From positions 18,740 through 82,739 of the forward strand of contig VENA01000017.1 of assembly GCA_009711785.1 (NCBI GenBank): 64,000 nt of DNA. The letters are read 5' to 3'. Within the stretch, counting starts at the first letter, position 1, and every line of letters begins with the position of its first letter. Shown here piece by piece: positions 25,727 through 34,423 of the stretch. Origin of the DNA: Bacillota bacterium. GTDB lineage: Bacteria; Bacillota; Clostridia; Tissierellales; MES13. The notes beneath the pieces were generated by a model. It saw only the letters and a list, made by a program, of their open reading frames with translations. It ran no database searches and was not told the DNA's origin. The translations under genes and the position numbers were made by a program.

Positions 25727-26725
25727 TTAAATAAAATATTCTTGTAATAGTAATTCAGCGATTTGCACTGTGTTAGTAGCTGCGCCTTTTCTTATATTAT
25801 CTGCTACAACCCACATATTAACACCATTTTCTATACTGTAATCTCTACGTATTCTACCAATATAAACATCATCTGTACCCTCAGCATTTGTAGCTAAAGG
25901 ATAAATGTTTTTTCTAGGGTCGTCTTGAATTATTATACCTTCTGTACTTTTTAGTTTTTCAATTAAATCATTAATTTCAAAACTATTATTAAATTCAATA
26001 TTAACTGAAACGCTATGTCCATAATTAACAGGAACCCTTACAGCAGTTGTTGTAATTTTAAGATCATGATCATTTAATATTTTTTTAGTTTCTTCTATCA
26101 TTTTCATTTCTTCTTTTGTATAATCATTATCCATAAAAACATCAATATGAGGTAGACAGTTAAATGCAATTTGATGAGGATATTTTTTGTTTTCTAATCC
26201 TTTAATTCCATTTTCAAGGTCTTTCATTCCACCAACACCTGAGCCAGATACTGCTTGATATGTTGAAAAAATTATTCTTTTAATACCAAAGGCGTCGTTT
26301 AAAGGTTTTAAGGGAACAACACATTGAATAGTTGAACAGTTTGGATTAGAAATAATACCCTTATGCCATTTAATATCTTCTGGATTTACTTCTGGTACTA
26401 CAAGGGGAATATCCTTATCCATTCTCCAAGCACTACTATTATCAACTACAATAACTCCATTATCTCTAGCAATTGGTGCAAATTTTTTACTTATTTCGCC
26501 TCCTGCTGAAAATAATGCTATATCAATATCTTTATTAAAGGAATTTTCAGTAAGTTCTTCTACTTCATATTCTTTATTATTAAATTTAACTTTTTTACCT
26601 GCAGATCTTTTTGATGCGAATAAATAAAGATTTTTAATAGGGAAATTTCTTTCTTGTAAAACTTCAAGAAAAGTTCTACCTACCATTCCAGTTGCTCCAA
26701 CAATTGCTACATTTACTTTAGACAT
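25727..26725 (-). CDS. asd: Aspartate-semialdehyde dehydrogenase
   Basis: Asd reduces aspartyl phosphate to aspartate semialdehyde with NADPH, feeding lysine, threonine and methionine. The start is placed at the ATG of MSKVNVAIVGATG (26725), eight bases after AAGGAGAG, rather than the GTG at 26734; 332 residues. Motifs: NAD(P) loop VAIVGATGMVGR, the catalytic Cys in SNPNCSTIQ, and YQAVSGSGVGGM. It is the second gene of the operon, directly after lysC. Confidence 0.96.
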   Translation of the reverse strand: MSKVNVAIVGATGMVGRTFLEVLQERNFPIKNLYLFASKRSAGKKVKFNNKEYEVEELTENSFNKDIDIALFSAGGEISKKFAPIARDNGVIVVDNSSAWRMDKDIPLVVPEVNPEDIKWHKGIISNPNCSTIQCVVPLKPLNDAFGIKRIIFSTYQAVSGSGVGGMKDLENGIKGLENKKYPHQIAFNCLPHIDVFMDNDYTKEEMKMIEETKKILNDHDLKITTTAVRVPVNYGHSVSVNIEFNNSFEINDLIEKLKSTEGIIIQDDPRKNIYPLATNAEGTDDVYIGRIRRDYSIENGVNMWVVADNIRKGAATNTVQIAELLLQEYFI

Positions 26726-26802
26726 CAATATCACTCTCCTTTTTGTTATAATTGTTTAATAATATATATTACTAAGAATTTAAAAAAATACAAAACTTAA
26801 GG

Positions 26803-28008
26803 TTATAAGTTAAATTCTTCAGAAATTAATTTTACTGCACTACATTTTCCTTCAGTATTAATAGCGTAAGAAATTCTTATTTCAGAAGTAGTAACTAGTT
26901 TAAATTCAATGTTATTTTCTGAGAAGATTTTAAATATTTTAGCAGCAACACCAGGTACATCTCTCATTCCTAGACCAACTACTGAAATTTTTGTAATATC
27001 CTTTTGTATTTCTGTGTTAATATCCTTAAATTTTTCTTTGAAACTCTCAGTTAGTCTTTTTATTAAATTTATACTATCCTCTGGTGCTGTAAAAGATACA
27101 TTAATATAGCCATTAGTAGGAGCAGTTTGGCTAATCATGTCAATATTCACACTATTTTCAGCAAGTTTTTGGAAAATTAATGATATATTTTTATTATCAT
27201 AAGGAATATTATTAATTGTTACCATTAAATCATCATCTGATACTGTTAGACCAGTTATAACTTTTTCTTCCATAGTATTATCAAACTCCTTTATATAAGT
27301 TCCTTTTTTTTCGCTAGTACTTAAGGCTACATAGATAGGCACATTATACTTCTGACCTATTTCAACTGCTCTAGATTCCATTATATTTGCTCCTAAACTG
27401 GCCATTTCTAGCATTTCTTCATAACATATATAATCTAACTTTTTTGAACTAGGGTATTGTCTAGGATCTACACTATAAACGCCGTCTACATCTGTATATA
27501 TTTCACAGGAGCTTTTAAGTTTAGCAGCTAAAGCAACTGCAGTTGTATCAGAACCACCTCGTCCTAAAGTGGTGATATCACCTTTATTATTAATACCTTG
27601 AAATCCAGCTACAACAACTATCTTTCCATCATTTAAATAGTTATTAACTTTTTTTATGTCTATATCAGAAATTTTCGCTTTAGTATGAATATCATTAGTT
27701 ACAATACCAGCTTGAAATCCTGTTAAAGATATAGAATCATAGCCCATTTCTTTTAAAGTCATTGAGAGTAAGGATATAGTAACTTGCTCTCCAGTGGAAA
27801 CAAGCATATCAAGTTCACGTTTACAAGGTTCTTTAGTGACCTCTTTGGCCATGTTTATTAAATTATCAGTTGATTTTCCCATCGCAGAAACAACAACTAC
27901 TACGTTGTTACCTTGCTTTTTTCTTTTTATAATTCTTTTTGCAACTGATTTAATATTAGCAATAGTACCGATAGAAGTACCACCATATTTTTGTACAATA
28001 GTTGTCAA
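26803..28008 (-). CDS. lysC: Aspartokinase
   Basis: LysC phosphorylates aspartate, the first step of the aspartate family. GAGGTG lies six bases before a TTG at 28008, whereas the ATG at 28014 abuts the binding site, so TTG is preferred: 401 residues. Kinase motifs: VQKYGGTS at the N-terminus, TLGRGGSDTTAVALA, and DVDGVYSVDPR. Two ACT domains follow from about residue 260 (VTGLTVSDDDLMVTIN; ISVVGLGMRDVPGVAAKIF), which in relatives bind lysine for feedback inhibition. First gene of the operon behind the lysine riboswitch. As in Bacillus LysC, an internal beta-subunit start may exist. Confidence 0.95.
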   Translation of the reverse strand: MTTIVQKYGGTSIGTIANIKSVAKRIIKRKKQGNNVVVVVSAMGKSTDNLINMAKEVTKEPCKRELDMLVSTGEQVTISLLSMTLKEMGYDSISLTGFQAGIVTNDIHTKAKISDIDIKKVNNYLNDGKIVVVAGFQGINNKGDITTLGRGGSDTTAVALAAKLKSSCEIYTDVDGVYSVDPRQYPSSKKLDYICYEEMLEMASLGANIMESRAVEIGQKYNVPIYVALSTSEKKGTYIKEFDNTMEEKVITGLTVSDDDLMVTINNIPYDNKNISLIFQKLAENSVNIDMISQTAPTNGYINVSFTAPEDSINLIKRLTESFKEKFKDINTEIQKDITKISVVGLGMRDVPGVAAKIFKIFSENNIEFKLVTTSEIRISYAINTEGKCSAVKLISEEFNL

Positions 28009-28032
28009 ATCCATCACCTCATTTTAAAATAA

Positions 28033-28070
28033 AAAAAACAGCCATGAGCATAGAGGGCTCATGACTGCAA
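28033..28070 (-). terminator. Lysine riboswitch terminator
   Basis: On the reverse strand AGTCATGAGC and GCTCATGGCT form a stem (28040-28067) followed by eight or more Ts, directly upstream of lysC. It is the expression platform: when lysine is bound, transcription should stop here. Confidence 0.88.
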
Positions 28071-28250
28071 TATACAGTAATAATGGCCCCAACGTGTATT
28101 AAGCGCTCCATTAAAAGATTGGGCTTTCAATTAATAGCAGTACTGCACTTATTAAGTACAGTCCCAACACATATTTAAAATATGCATTTCGGCAGTCACA
28201 CCTTTCTTACTAAAGTAATACTAATTGTAACTGCAGCCTCTTTAATACAC
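28033..28250 (-). promoter_or_regulatory. Lysine riboswitch (L-box) upstream of lysC operon
   Basis: The P1 helix is GTGTATTAA (28242-28250) with its perfect partner at 28094-28102. Within it the reverse strand shows AAAGAGGCTGC, an AGTA element, GGTGTGACTGCCGAA and TGTTGGGACTGTAC, matching the conserved core of L-box RNAs. The terminator at 28033-28070 completes it. It should repress lysC-asd-dapA-dapB-dapH-aminotransferase when lysine is plentiful. Confidence 0.93.
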
Positions 28251-28268
28251 TAAATCATATTTTAAAAA

Positions 28269-28297
28269 ATTGTAACATTTTATTTAGGAACTGTCAA
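28269..28297 (-). promoter_or_regulatory. SigA-type promoter of the lysine operon
   Basis: On the reverse strand TTGACA (28292-28297) and TACAAT (28269-28274) are 17 bases apart, so transcription starts just ahead of the riboswitch P1 helix. Confidence 0.82.
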
Positions 28298-28424
28298 ATG
28301 TTTATATAATATTATTTTAATTATTTGTATATTAAATTCATATAATGCATTAATTAAATTTTATGGTTTTAAAATTTAAGATTTTAAAGTAAAATATATA
28401 TTAAATAGATTATAGGAGGTAAAG

Positions 28425-29570
28425 ATGAAATATTTAGATGAGATATCCGATTATACTAGTAAAGTAAGAAGAAAATTACATCAAATACCTGAATTAGGGT
28501 TTAATGAATTCAAAACAAGGGATTTTTTGAAAAAAGAATTAGAAAATTTCGAATTTGAAATTTATGATGTTGCAAAAACAGGAATTATAGCAGTAAAAAG
28601 AGGAATAAATAAAAATGCTTTAGCTTTTAGAGCAGATATGGACGCTTTAGTAATAAAAGAAGAAAATGATTTATCTTTCAAGTCTAGACATGAAGGAAAA
28701 ATGCATGCCTGTGGCCATGATGGACATATGGCTATAGTTTTAGGCTTTGCAAAATATTTATCAAAAATAGAAAAATTAAATAGAGATATTGTTTTAATAT
28801 TTCAACCTGCAGAAGAAGGACCAGGAGGAGCAGAGGTTATAGTAGACGAGGGAATATTAGAAAAATTTAATATAAAAGAGGTATTTGGACTTCACATTTT
28901 ACCGGATGTTAAAGAAGGTAAGGTTGCAACTATACCTGGAGCAATGATGGCTAAAACAGGGGAAGTTGATATAACAATAAAGGGGAAAGGAGGACATGGT
29001 GCAATACCTCAAAGTACTATCGATACTTTATATGTTACATCACAACTTATTAACAATTATCAGAGTATAATAAGCAGAAATATAAATCCAATACAAGGTG
29101 CAGTTATGTCTGTAGGAAAAATTAAAGGCGGACAAAGTAGAAATATAATAGCTGAGAAAGTAGAATTAGAAGGAATAATAAGAGCCTTTGATACAGGAGT
29201 TTATGAATTAATAAAAAGAAGAATAAAAGAAATTAATGAAGGCATTGAGAAAATGTATGGTGTGAAAATATCTATGGAAATAAGGGATATGTATCCACCT
29301 GTAGTGAATGATAAAAAACTATATGATATATTTAAATCTGTTATAGATGAAGAAAAGTTAGAAAAATTAGATCCTATGATGATAAGTGAAGATTTTTCAT
29401 ATTATCAAAGAGAAATCCCAGGATTATTTTTTATGTTAGGTTCAAGGAATGAAGAAAAAGAGTTTATATATCCCCTTCATAATGCAAGATTTAATTTTAA
29501 TGAAGAAATTTTAGTTGAAGGTGTAAAAATATATATAAAACTTTGTGAAGCTATGGAAATATTCATATAA
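28425..29570 (+). CDS. M20 family amidohydrolase, probable N-acetyldiaminopimelate deacetylase
   Basis: 381 residues from ATG 28425 behind AGGAGG. Metal-site motifs of the M20 amidohydrolases: FRADMDALV, MHACGHDGHMA, FQPAEEGPGGAE, GLHILPDVKEGKV, and the late SEDFSYY. The small dimerisation domain (GGHGAIP ...) sits in the middle. Bacillus YkuR (DapL) has this size and removes acetyl from N-acetyl-LL-diaminopimelate, the step missing from the adjacent reverse operon. The location makes this the best reading; hippurate or amino acid hydrolase is the alternative. It is divergent from the operon and not under its riboswitch. Confidence 0.8.
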   Translation: MKYLDEISDYTSKVRRKLHQIPELGFNEFKTRDFLKKELENFEFEIYDVAKTGIIAVKRGINKNALAFRADMDALVIKEENDLSFKSRHEGKMHACGHDGHMAIVLGFAKYLSKIEKLNRDIVLIFQPAEEGPGGAEVIVDEGILEKFNIKEVFGLHILPDVKEGKVATIPGAMMAKTGEVDITIKGKGGHGAIPQSTIDTLYVTSQLINNYQSIISRNINPIQGAVMSVGKIKGGQSRNIIAEKVELEGIIRAFDTGVYELIKRRIKEINEGIEKMYGVKISMEIRDMYPPVVNDKKLYDIFKSVIDEEKLEKLDPMMISEDFSYYQREIPGLFFMLGSRNEEKEFIYPLHNARFNFNEEILVEGVKIYIKLCEAMEIFI

Positions 29571-29584
29571 AAAGGGGGGGTAAA

Positions 29585-30532
29585 ATGGATGGAAAGAAGA
29601 AATCACCATCTGTTTTCGAGATTAACTTATTTTATTTAGTTATTGCGATTTTATTTATTTTTATAGGAGCTTATGTACAGAAAAAAGACATATATAGTGG
29701 ATTAGTTATTACTGAATATGTACTTATTTTACTACCAACAATTCTATATCTAAAGGTTAGAGGTTATAGTCTTAAAAGGGTTTTAAAATTAAATAAACTT
29801 TCATTAAAGCAAGTTTTATTAATACCATTAATAGTCCTTTTATCCTATCCGATAGGAGCTTTTTTAAATGCTATTATGGCTTTGATACTTAGCACATTTG
29901 GGGAATTAATACCACCCCCACTACCAACTCCAACTTCGGGGGGAAGTTTTTTCATTGGGCTATTAATAATTGCTTTATCACCTGGTATATGTGAAGAAGT
30001 TATGTTTAGAGGGATGTTAATGAAAGCATATGATAGAAAAGGAATAAAAAACTCAATTATATTTTCAGCTATCTTATTTGGTGTCTTTCATTTTAATATT
30101 CAAAATTTATTAGGTCCAATATTTTTAGGGTTGTTATTTGGATATATAGTATATAAGACAAATTCTATATACTCATCTATCTTAGCCCATACAACTAATA
30201 ATGCTATAGCATGGACTTTAACATATTTTATTGGAAAATCTGGAATTGATCCTAGTAAAGCTAAAGAGGTCAGTATGCAAATGCCTTATACAGTACAAAT
30301 GGCCTTAGGAGCACTTATGCTAGGTGGAATAGCTATAGTAACCGGAACAGGAGCATATTTTCTTTTAAAAGCATTGCCTAAAGATAAAAATAGTTTACTT
30401 AATGAAAATGTAAAATTAGAAAAAAAAGAGACTAGTGAGAAAAGTTTATTAATACAATACTCACCTATAATTGGAATCGCGGTAATATATGTAGTTATAA
30501 CATTTAGAATTATAAAAATGATACAAATGTAA
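29585..30532 (+). CDS. CPBP family intramembrane metalloprotease
   Basis: 315 residues with about eight hydrophobic helices. The CPBP (Abi/CaaX protease-like) motifs are present: EEVMFRGML near residue 140, FGVFHFN near 165, and AHTTNNAIAW near 203. These form the glutamate/histidine metal site buried in the membrane. Relatives cleave prenylated proteins or act in bacteriocin self-immunity; the substrate here is unknown. GGGGGGG precedes ATG 29585, 14 bases after the deacetylase stop, so both are probably one transcript. A long C-terminal tail with an extra helix ends the protein. A strong terminator follows. Confidence 0.85.
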   Translation: MDGKKKSPSVFEINLFYLVIAILFIFIGAYVQKKDIYSGLVITEYVLILLPTILYLKVRGYSLKRVLKLNKLSLKQVLLIPLIVLLSYPIGAFLNAIMALILSTFGELIPPPLPTPTSGGSFFIGLLIIALSPGICEEVMFRGMLMKAYDRKGIKNSIIFSAILFGVFHFNIQNLLGPIFLGLLFGYIVYKTNSIYSSILAHTTNNAIAWTLTYFIGKSGIDPSKAKEVSMQMPYTVQMALGALMLGGIAIVTGTGAYFLLKALPKDKNSLLNENVKLEKKETSEKSLLIQYSPIIGIAVIYVVITFRIIKMIQM

Positions 30533-30536
30533 ACAT

Positions 30537-30577
30537 AAAAAAGGACCGACCTTGGGGGAAAGGTGGTCCTTTTTTAA
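30537..30577 (+). terminator. Intrinsic terminator
   Basis: AAAAAAGGACC (30537-30547) pairs with GGTCCTTTTTT (30565-30575), with an inner ACCTT/AAGGT helix and a T tract. Confidence 0.88.
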
Positions 30578-30710
30578 ATTTATAAAATTAAAGGGGGAGT
30601 GGGAAAATTTAATTTTTCCAACAGAAAATAGTCTAACACAAAGAATATAAATAAATCAAGAAAAAAATAATTTTTTACATAATCTTAAAAATTATTTCCT
30701 TTAATTAATA

Positions 30711-30739
30711 GTATATTATTTCTCTAAATCCAAATACTA
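30711..30739 (+). promoter_or_regulatory. Possible SigG/SigF (forespore) promoter of the SASP gene
   Basis: GTATA (30711-30715) and AATACTA (30733-30739) are 17 bases apart, close to the forespore consensus GNATR and CATNNTA. The gene behind is a SASP, for which forespore expression is the rule. Confidence 0.5.
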
Positions 30740-30759
30740 GTATAAAAGGAGGAAGGATT

Positions 30760-30948
30760 ATGGCTAAAAACAGAAAAAAGAAAAAAATTGAAACACTAGA
30801 AGATAAAATGAAATATGAAATAGCTGCTGAGTTAGGATTGTTAGATAAAGTAACAAGTGAAGGGTGGGGTAGTTTGACAGCGAAAGAGACTGGTAGAATA
30901 GGAGGTATAATAACAGTAAGAAAAAAGAAAATGAAAAAAGAGTTATAA
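30760..30948 (+). CDS. Small acid-soluble spore protein, alpha/beta-type family (SspF-like)
   Basis: 62 residues from ATG 30760 behind AAAGGAGG. A Lys-rich start (MAKNRKKKKIETLED) is followed by KYEIAAELGL, which holds the E-I-A type Gpr cleavage region, and by GWGSLTAKETGRIGGIITVRKK, the DNA-binding helix region. This is the shorter, more divergent SspF-like branch, compared with the canonical SASP at 12679-12888. It should bind forespore DNA. Single gene with a possible forespore promoter and no clear terminator. Confidence 0.85.
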   Translation: MAKNRKKKKIETLEDKMKYEIAAELGLLDKVTSEGWGSLTAKETGRIGGIITVRKKKMKKEL

Positions 30949-30973
30949 GAAAATAAAAATCAAGAAAATCAAA

Positions 30974-31002
30974 TTTAGAATAGTTTATTATTATGTTATA
31001 AT
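30974..31002 (+). promoter_or_regulatory. Possible SigA-type promoter
   Basis: TTTAGA (30974-30979) and TATAAT (30997-31002) lie 17 bases apart, 31 bases before the methyltransferase start. Confidence 0.5.
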
Positions 31003-31033
31003 AACAGTACCACAAAGGAAAAAGGGGAGAATT

Positions 31034-31771
31034 ATGGAAGCTTATAAAAATTTAGCACATATGTATGATGAACTAATGGATGATATTAGCTATGGTGAAT
31101 GGTATAATTACATATTAGAAATCTTTGAAAAACGACAAATAAAACCTAAGGAAATATTAGAAATGGCCTGTGGTACTGGTAATTTAACAGAATTTTTCTT
31201 AAAAGAAAGATATAATGTAACATGTTTTGATCTTTCAGATGAAATGTTAACAGTAGCATATAATAAATTAAGAAAGTATAAAAATGTTACCATAAGGAAA
31301 CAGGATATGGTTGATTTTGAATTAAACAAAACTTTTGATGTAGTTTTAAGTGTCTGTGATAGTTTGAATTATATTATTAATTATGATGATTTAGTAAAGG
31401 TTTTTAAAAATGTATATAAACATCTAAATAAGGATGGATATTTTATATTTGATATAAACTCCTATTATAAGTTAAGTAAAATAATTGGTAATAATACCTT
31501 TGTAAATGACACTGAAGAAATTTTCTATGTGTGGGAAAATAATTTTATTGAAAATAAAAATATAGTAGAATTTTATCTAAATTTCTTTATAAAGGAAAAT
31601 GATTCATATTTAAGATTTGAAGAAGTACATACCCAAAAAGCTTATAAAAAACATCAAATTATAACAGCTTTGAAGGAAGCTAATTTTACAAATGTCTCAT
31701 CCTTTGAAGCATTTACATTTAACCATCCAAATAATAACAGTGAAAGAATTAATTTTGTAATAAAAAAATAA
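31034..31771 (+). CDS. Class I SAM-dependent methyltransferase
   Basis: 245 residues from ATG 31034 behind AAAGGGGAGA. The SAM-binding motif I is ILEMACGTGNLTEF near residue 40, followed by the acidic loop VTCFDLSDEMLTVA and motif IV VVLSVCDSLNYI. The C-terminal half is a beta-rich lid (YLRFEEVHTQKAYKKHQI). This is the Methyltransf_25-type family found widely in Firmicutes, often beside ribosome or spore genes. The substrate cannot be told from sequence. It stands alone with its own promoter. Confidence 0.8.
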   Translation: MEAYKNLAHMYDELMDDISYGEWYNYILEIFEKRQIKPKEILEMACGTGNLTEFFLKERYNVTCFDLSDEMLTVAYNKLRKYKNVTIRKQDMVDFELNKTFDVVLSVCDSLNYIINYDDLVKVFKNVYKHLNKDGYFIFDINSYYKLSKIIGNNTFVNDTEEIFYVWENNFIENKNIVEFYLNFFIKENDSYLRFEEVHTQKAYKKHQIITALKEANFTNVSSFEAFTFNHPNNNSERINFVIKK

Positions 31772-31817
31772 AAAAAATAATTTTAGTTGTATAAAAAGGT
31801 ATTTTTGGAAATACTAA

Positions 31818-31846
31818 TTGACAGAGTAATTTAATTATGATAGTAT
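31818..31846 (+). promoter_or_regulatory. SigA-type promoter of the cold-shock gene
   Basis: TTGACA (31818-31823) and TAGTAT (31841-31846) with a 17-base spacer. A hairpin in the untranslated leader, GTAGGTGA/TCATCTAC at 31856-31876, lies near the expected transcript start. Confidence 0.8.
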
Positions 31847-31910
31847 AATTTTATAGTAGGTGATGAAGTCATCTACAAAATATTTGTGATTTACAGGAGG
31901 AATGTTTTCA

Positions 31911-32111
31911 ATGGAAAAAGGAACAGTTAAGTGGTTCAACGCTACAAAAGGTTATGGATTTATTACAAGAGAGAATGGCGACGATGTATTCGTACATTAC
32001 TCAGCTATCGAAGAAGAAGGCTTCAAGACTTTAGAAGAAGGTCAAGAAGTAGAGTTTGAAATAGTTGAAGGCGAAAAAGGCCCTCAAGCTACAGCTGTTA
32101 CAAAACTATAA
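31911..32111 (+). CDS. Cold-shock protein (CspA family)
   Basis: The ATG at 31902 is one base from AGGAGG, so the ATG at 31911 ([10 protein letters not shown]) is the true start: 66 residues, the usual length. RNA-binding motifs RNP1 (KGYGFI) and RNP2 (VFVHY) are intact. Csp proteins are small beta-barrels that melt RNA structure at low temperature or during growth. Strong promoter, leader hairpin and strong terminator suggest high expression. The DNA is less AT-rich than its neighbours, as expected for a highly expressed gene. Confidence 0.95.
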   Translation: MEKGTVKWFNATKGYGFITRENGDDVFVHYSAIEEEGFKTLEEGQEVEFEIVEGEKGPQATAVTKL

Positions 32112-32158
32112 TAAAAAATAATATAAATAGATATAGTTTTTAACAAATAAGTAGTATC

Positions 32159-32192
32159 CAAGGTCCCGTGTATACGGGGCCTTGTTTTGTTT
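32159..32192 (+). terminator. Intrinsic terminator after the cold-shock gene
   Basis: CAAGGTCCCGT (32159-32169) pairs with ACGGGGCCTTG (32174-32184) with one G-U pair, followed by TTTTGTTTT. Confidence 0.88.
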
Positions 32193-32240
32193 TAAACTAT
32201 ATTTTATAATATATATAATGCTATATATAAGGAGGTTTAT

Positions 32241-33125
32241 ATGCAAGATTATATAATAAGGGCTTTAGATGAGGATAAATGTATAAGAGTGTTTATAGCA
32301 AGTACAACAAATTTAGTAGAAAAGGCAAGAAAAATTCATAATACAACTCCTACTACAACAGCAGCTTTAGGTAGAGTGTTAACTTCTGCTTCGTTAATGG
32401 GGATAATGTTAAAAGGAGATAACGATAAATTAACATTACAATTTAGAGGAAATGGACCTGTAAGAAGTATTCTTGCTGTTGCAAATAATAATGTGAATGT
32501 GAAAGGTTATATAAGTGATCCTAATGTAGATTTACCTATAAGGGATGATGGGAAACTTGATGTAGGTGGAGCAGTAGGAAACAATGGAAAAGTAATAGTT
32601 ATAAGGGATTATGGATTAAAGGAGCCCTATGTTGGTCAAAGTAATTTAGTTAATGGAGAAATAGGTGAAGATTTAACTCAATATTTTGCAGCATCAGAAC
32701 AACAACCATCTGCAGTATCATTAGGTGTATTAATTGACAAAGATTTAAGTGTAAAAGCATCAGGAGGATTTATAGTACAAGTACTTCCTAATATTCCAGA
32801 GGATAAATTAACTAAATTAGAGAAAACTATAAGTGAAATTTCATCAATTTCTAAATATATTGACGATGGATATAAACCAGAAGATATACTTAGGGAAGTT
32901 TTTTCAGATTTTAATATGAAAGTAACAGATACACAAAAGGTTAATTTTAGCTGTGATTGTAGTAAGGAAAGAATGAAAGAAGCATTGATAAGTTTAGGTG
33001 AGAAGGAAATAAAAGAAATAATACAACAAGATGAAAAAGCAGAATTAGTATGTCACTTTTGTAACACTAAATATAATTTTAAAAAAGGTGAATTACAAGA
33101 ATTAATTAAAAATATGAAGGAATAA
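32241..33125 (+). CDS. hslO: Redox-regulated molecular chaperone Hsp33
   Basis: 294 residues from ATG 32241 behind AAGGAGG. Hsp33 is a cytoplasmic holdase switched on by oxidation. The redox zinc site is complete near the C-terminus: CDC around residues 237-239 and CHFC around 270-273. Upstream is the folded core with LGRVLTSASLMGIMLKG and QQPSAVSLGVLID. Its presence fits an anaerobe that must survive oxidative stress. A large hairpin separates it from megL. Confidence 0.95.
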   Translation: MQDYIIRALDEDKCIRVFIASTTNLVEKARKIHNTTPTTTAALGRVLTSASLMGIMLKGDNDKLTLQFRGNGPVRSILAVANNNVNVKGYISDPNVDLPIRDDGKLDVGGAVGNNGKVIVIRDYGLKEPYVGQSNLVNGEIGEDLTQYFAASEQQPSAVSLGVLIDKDLSVKASGGFIVQVLPNIPEDKLTKLEKTISEISSISKYIDDGYKPEDILREVFSDFNMKVTDTQKVNFSCDCSKERMKEALISLGEKEIKEIIQQDEKAELVCHFCNTKYNFKKGELQELIKNMKE

Positions 33126-33140
33126 TGATTCCTAAAGTAG

Positions 33141-33182
33141 AAATTAAGTAATATCATGTCTATGATATTACTTAATTTTATT
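33141..33182 (+). terminator. 17-bp perfect hairpin, probable terminator of hslO
   Basis: 33141-33157 is a perfect reverse complement of 33162-33178 with loop GTCT. The following tail TATTATTAT is T-rich but interrupted, so termination may be partial and hslO-megL read-through possible. Confidence 0.6.
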
Positions 33183-33200
33183 ATTATAAGGAGGAATATA

Positions 33201-34385
33201 ATGGATATAAACAAAATGAAAAAATCAACTAAAGCTGTTTACTCTGAACCTTGCAAACTTACAGGTGCTCATGTTAAACCGATATATCAAACATCAACTT
33301 TTGTATTTGATGATGTTAACCAAGGTGCTAAAAGGTTTGCAGGAGAGGAAGAAGGATATATATATACAAGGTTAGGTAATCCTACTTTAACTGATTTTGA
33401 AAAAAAGATTGCTCTTTTAGAAAATGGTGAAGATGCAGTGGCTTTTGCTTCAGGAATGGCAGCAGTTAGTGCGGCTATATTTGCTTTTATAAAAAAAGGA
33501 GATCATATTGTAGCTCAGAATTCATTATATGGTTGTACCCATGCGTTTTTATCCGAAATGGTTACTAAATTTGGAATAGATGTGGATTTTGTAGATGCTA
33601 AGGATATTTCTAATATAGAAAATGCTGTTAAGGAAAATACTAAGATAATATATATTGAAAGTCCTTCTAATCCAGCGATGGCTCTAACTGACATAAAAGG
33701 GGCATCTGAAATTGCTAAGAAAAATGACTCTAGGTTAATTGTAGATAATACTTTTATGACTCCCTACTGGCAGAGGCCTTTAGAATTAGGTGCTGATATG
33801 GTTCTTCATAGCGCTACTAAATATATAGGAGGCCATGGAGATGTAATAGCTGGTGTGCTTGTAGGTAATAAAGAAGATATGAGTTTAATAAGAGAAACCA
33901 CTCAAAAAGATATAGGTGGAATTTTAAGTCCTTTTGATTCTTGGCTACTGCTAAGGGGATTAAAAACTTTAGGAATTAGAATGGAAAAGCATGAAAGTAA
34001 TGCTAAAAAGCTTGCTGAGTTTTTAGAAAAGCATCCTAAAGTAGATAAAGTTTACTACCCAGGATTAAAGTCTCATCCACAACATGAATTAGCAAAAAAA
34101 CAGGCTGAAGGTTTTGGTGCTATGATAGCTTTTGAAGTTAAAGGAGGGATTGATGCTGGAAAGACAGTAATGAATAATGTAAAATTAATAAAACTTGCTG
34201 TAAGTTTAGGTACAGTAGATTCTTTAATACAGCATCCAGCTTCTATGACTCATTCACCTGTAGATAGAGAAGATAGATTAACAGGCGGAATAACCGATGG
34301 GTTAATAAGATTTTCTGTAGGCATAGAAGAGCCTGAAGACATTATAAATGATTTAGATAATGCATTAAATAAAATAAAGCTATAG
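33201..34385 (+). CDS. megL: Methionine gamma-lyase
   Basis: This PLP enzyme splits methionine into methanethiol, ammonia and 2-oxobutyrate. The longer frame from 33156 begins inside the hairpin; AAGGAGGA fits ATG 33201 (MDINKMKKST): 394 residues. Motifs: YTRLGNPT, the Cys in SLYGCTHAFL that separates methionine gamma-lyases from cystathionine lyases, and the PLP lysine in SATKYIGGHGD. The order of motifs and length are those of anaerobic MGLs. The 2-oxobutyrate product can be used by the ferredoxin oxidoreductase encoded next. Cystathionine gamma-lyase is the less likely alternative. Confidence 0.88.
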   Translation: MDINKMKKSTKAVYSEPCKLTGAHVKPIYQTSTFVFDDVNQGAKRFAGEEEGYIYTRLGNPTLTDFEKKIALLENGEDAVAFASGMAAVSAAIFAFIKKGDHIVAQNSLYGCTHAFLSEMVTKFGIDVDFVDAKDISNIENAVKENTKIIYIESPSNPAMALTDIKGASEIAKKNDSRLIVDNTFMTPYWQRPLELGADMVLHSATKYIGGHGDVIAGVLVGNKEDMSLIRETTQKDIGGILSPFDSWLLLRGLKTLGIRMEKHESNAKKLAEFLEKHPKVDKVYYPGLKSHPQHELAKKQAEGFGAMIAFEVKGGIDAGKTVMNNVKLIKLAVSLGTVDSLIQHPASMTHSPVDREDRLTGGITDGLIRFSVGIEEPEDIINDLDNALNKIKL

Positions 34386-34390
34386 TAAAG

Positions 34391-34423
34391 AACCTCAATG
34401 TTTTTACATTGAGGTTTTTTTAT
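34391..34423 (+). terminator. Intrinsic terminator after megL
   Basis: AACCTCAATGT (34391-34401) pairs perfectly with ACATTGAGGTT (34406-34416), followed by TTTTTAT. Confidence 0.88.
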
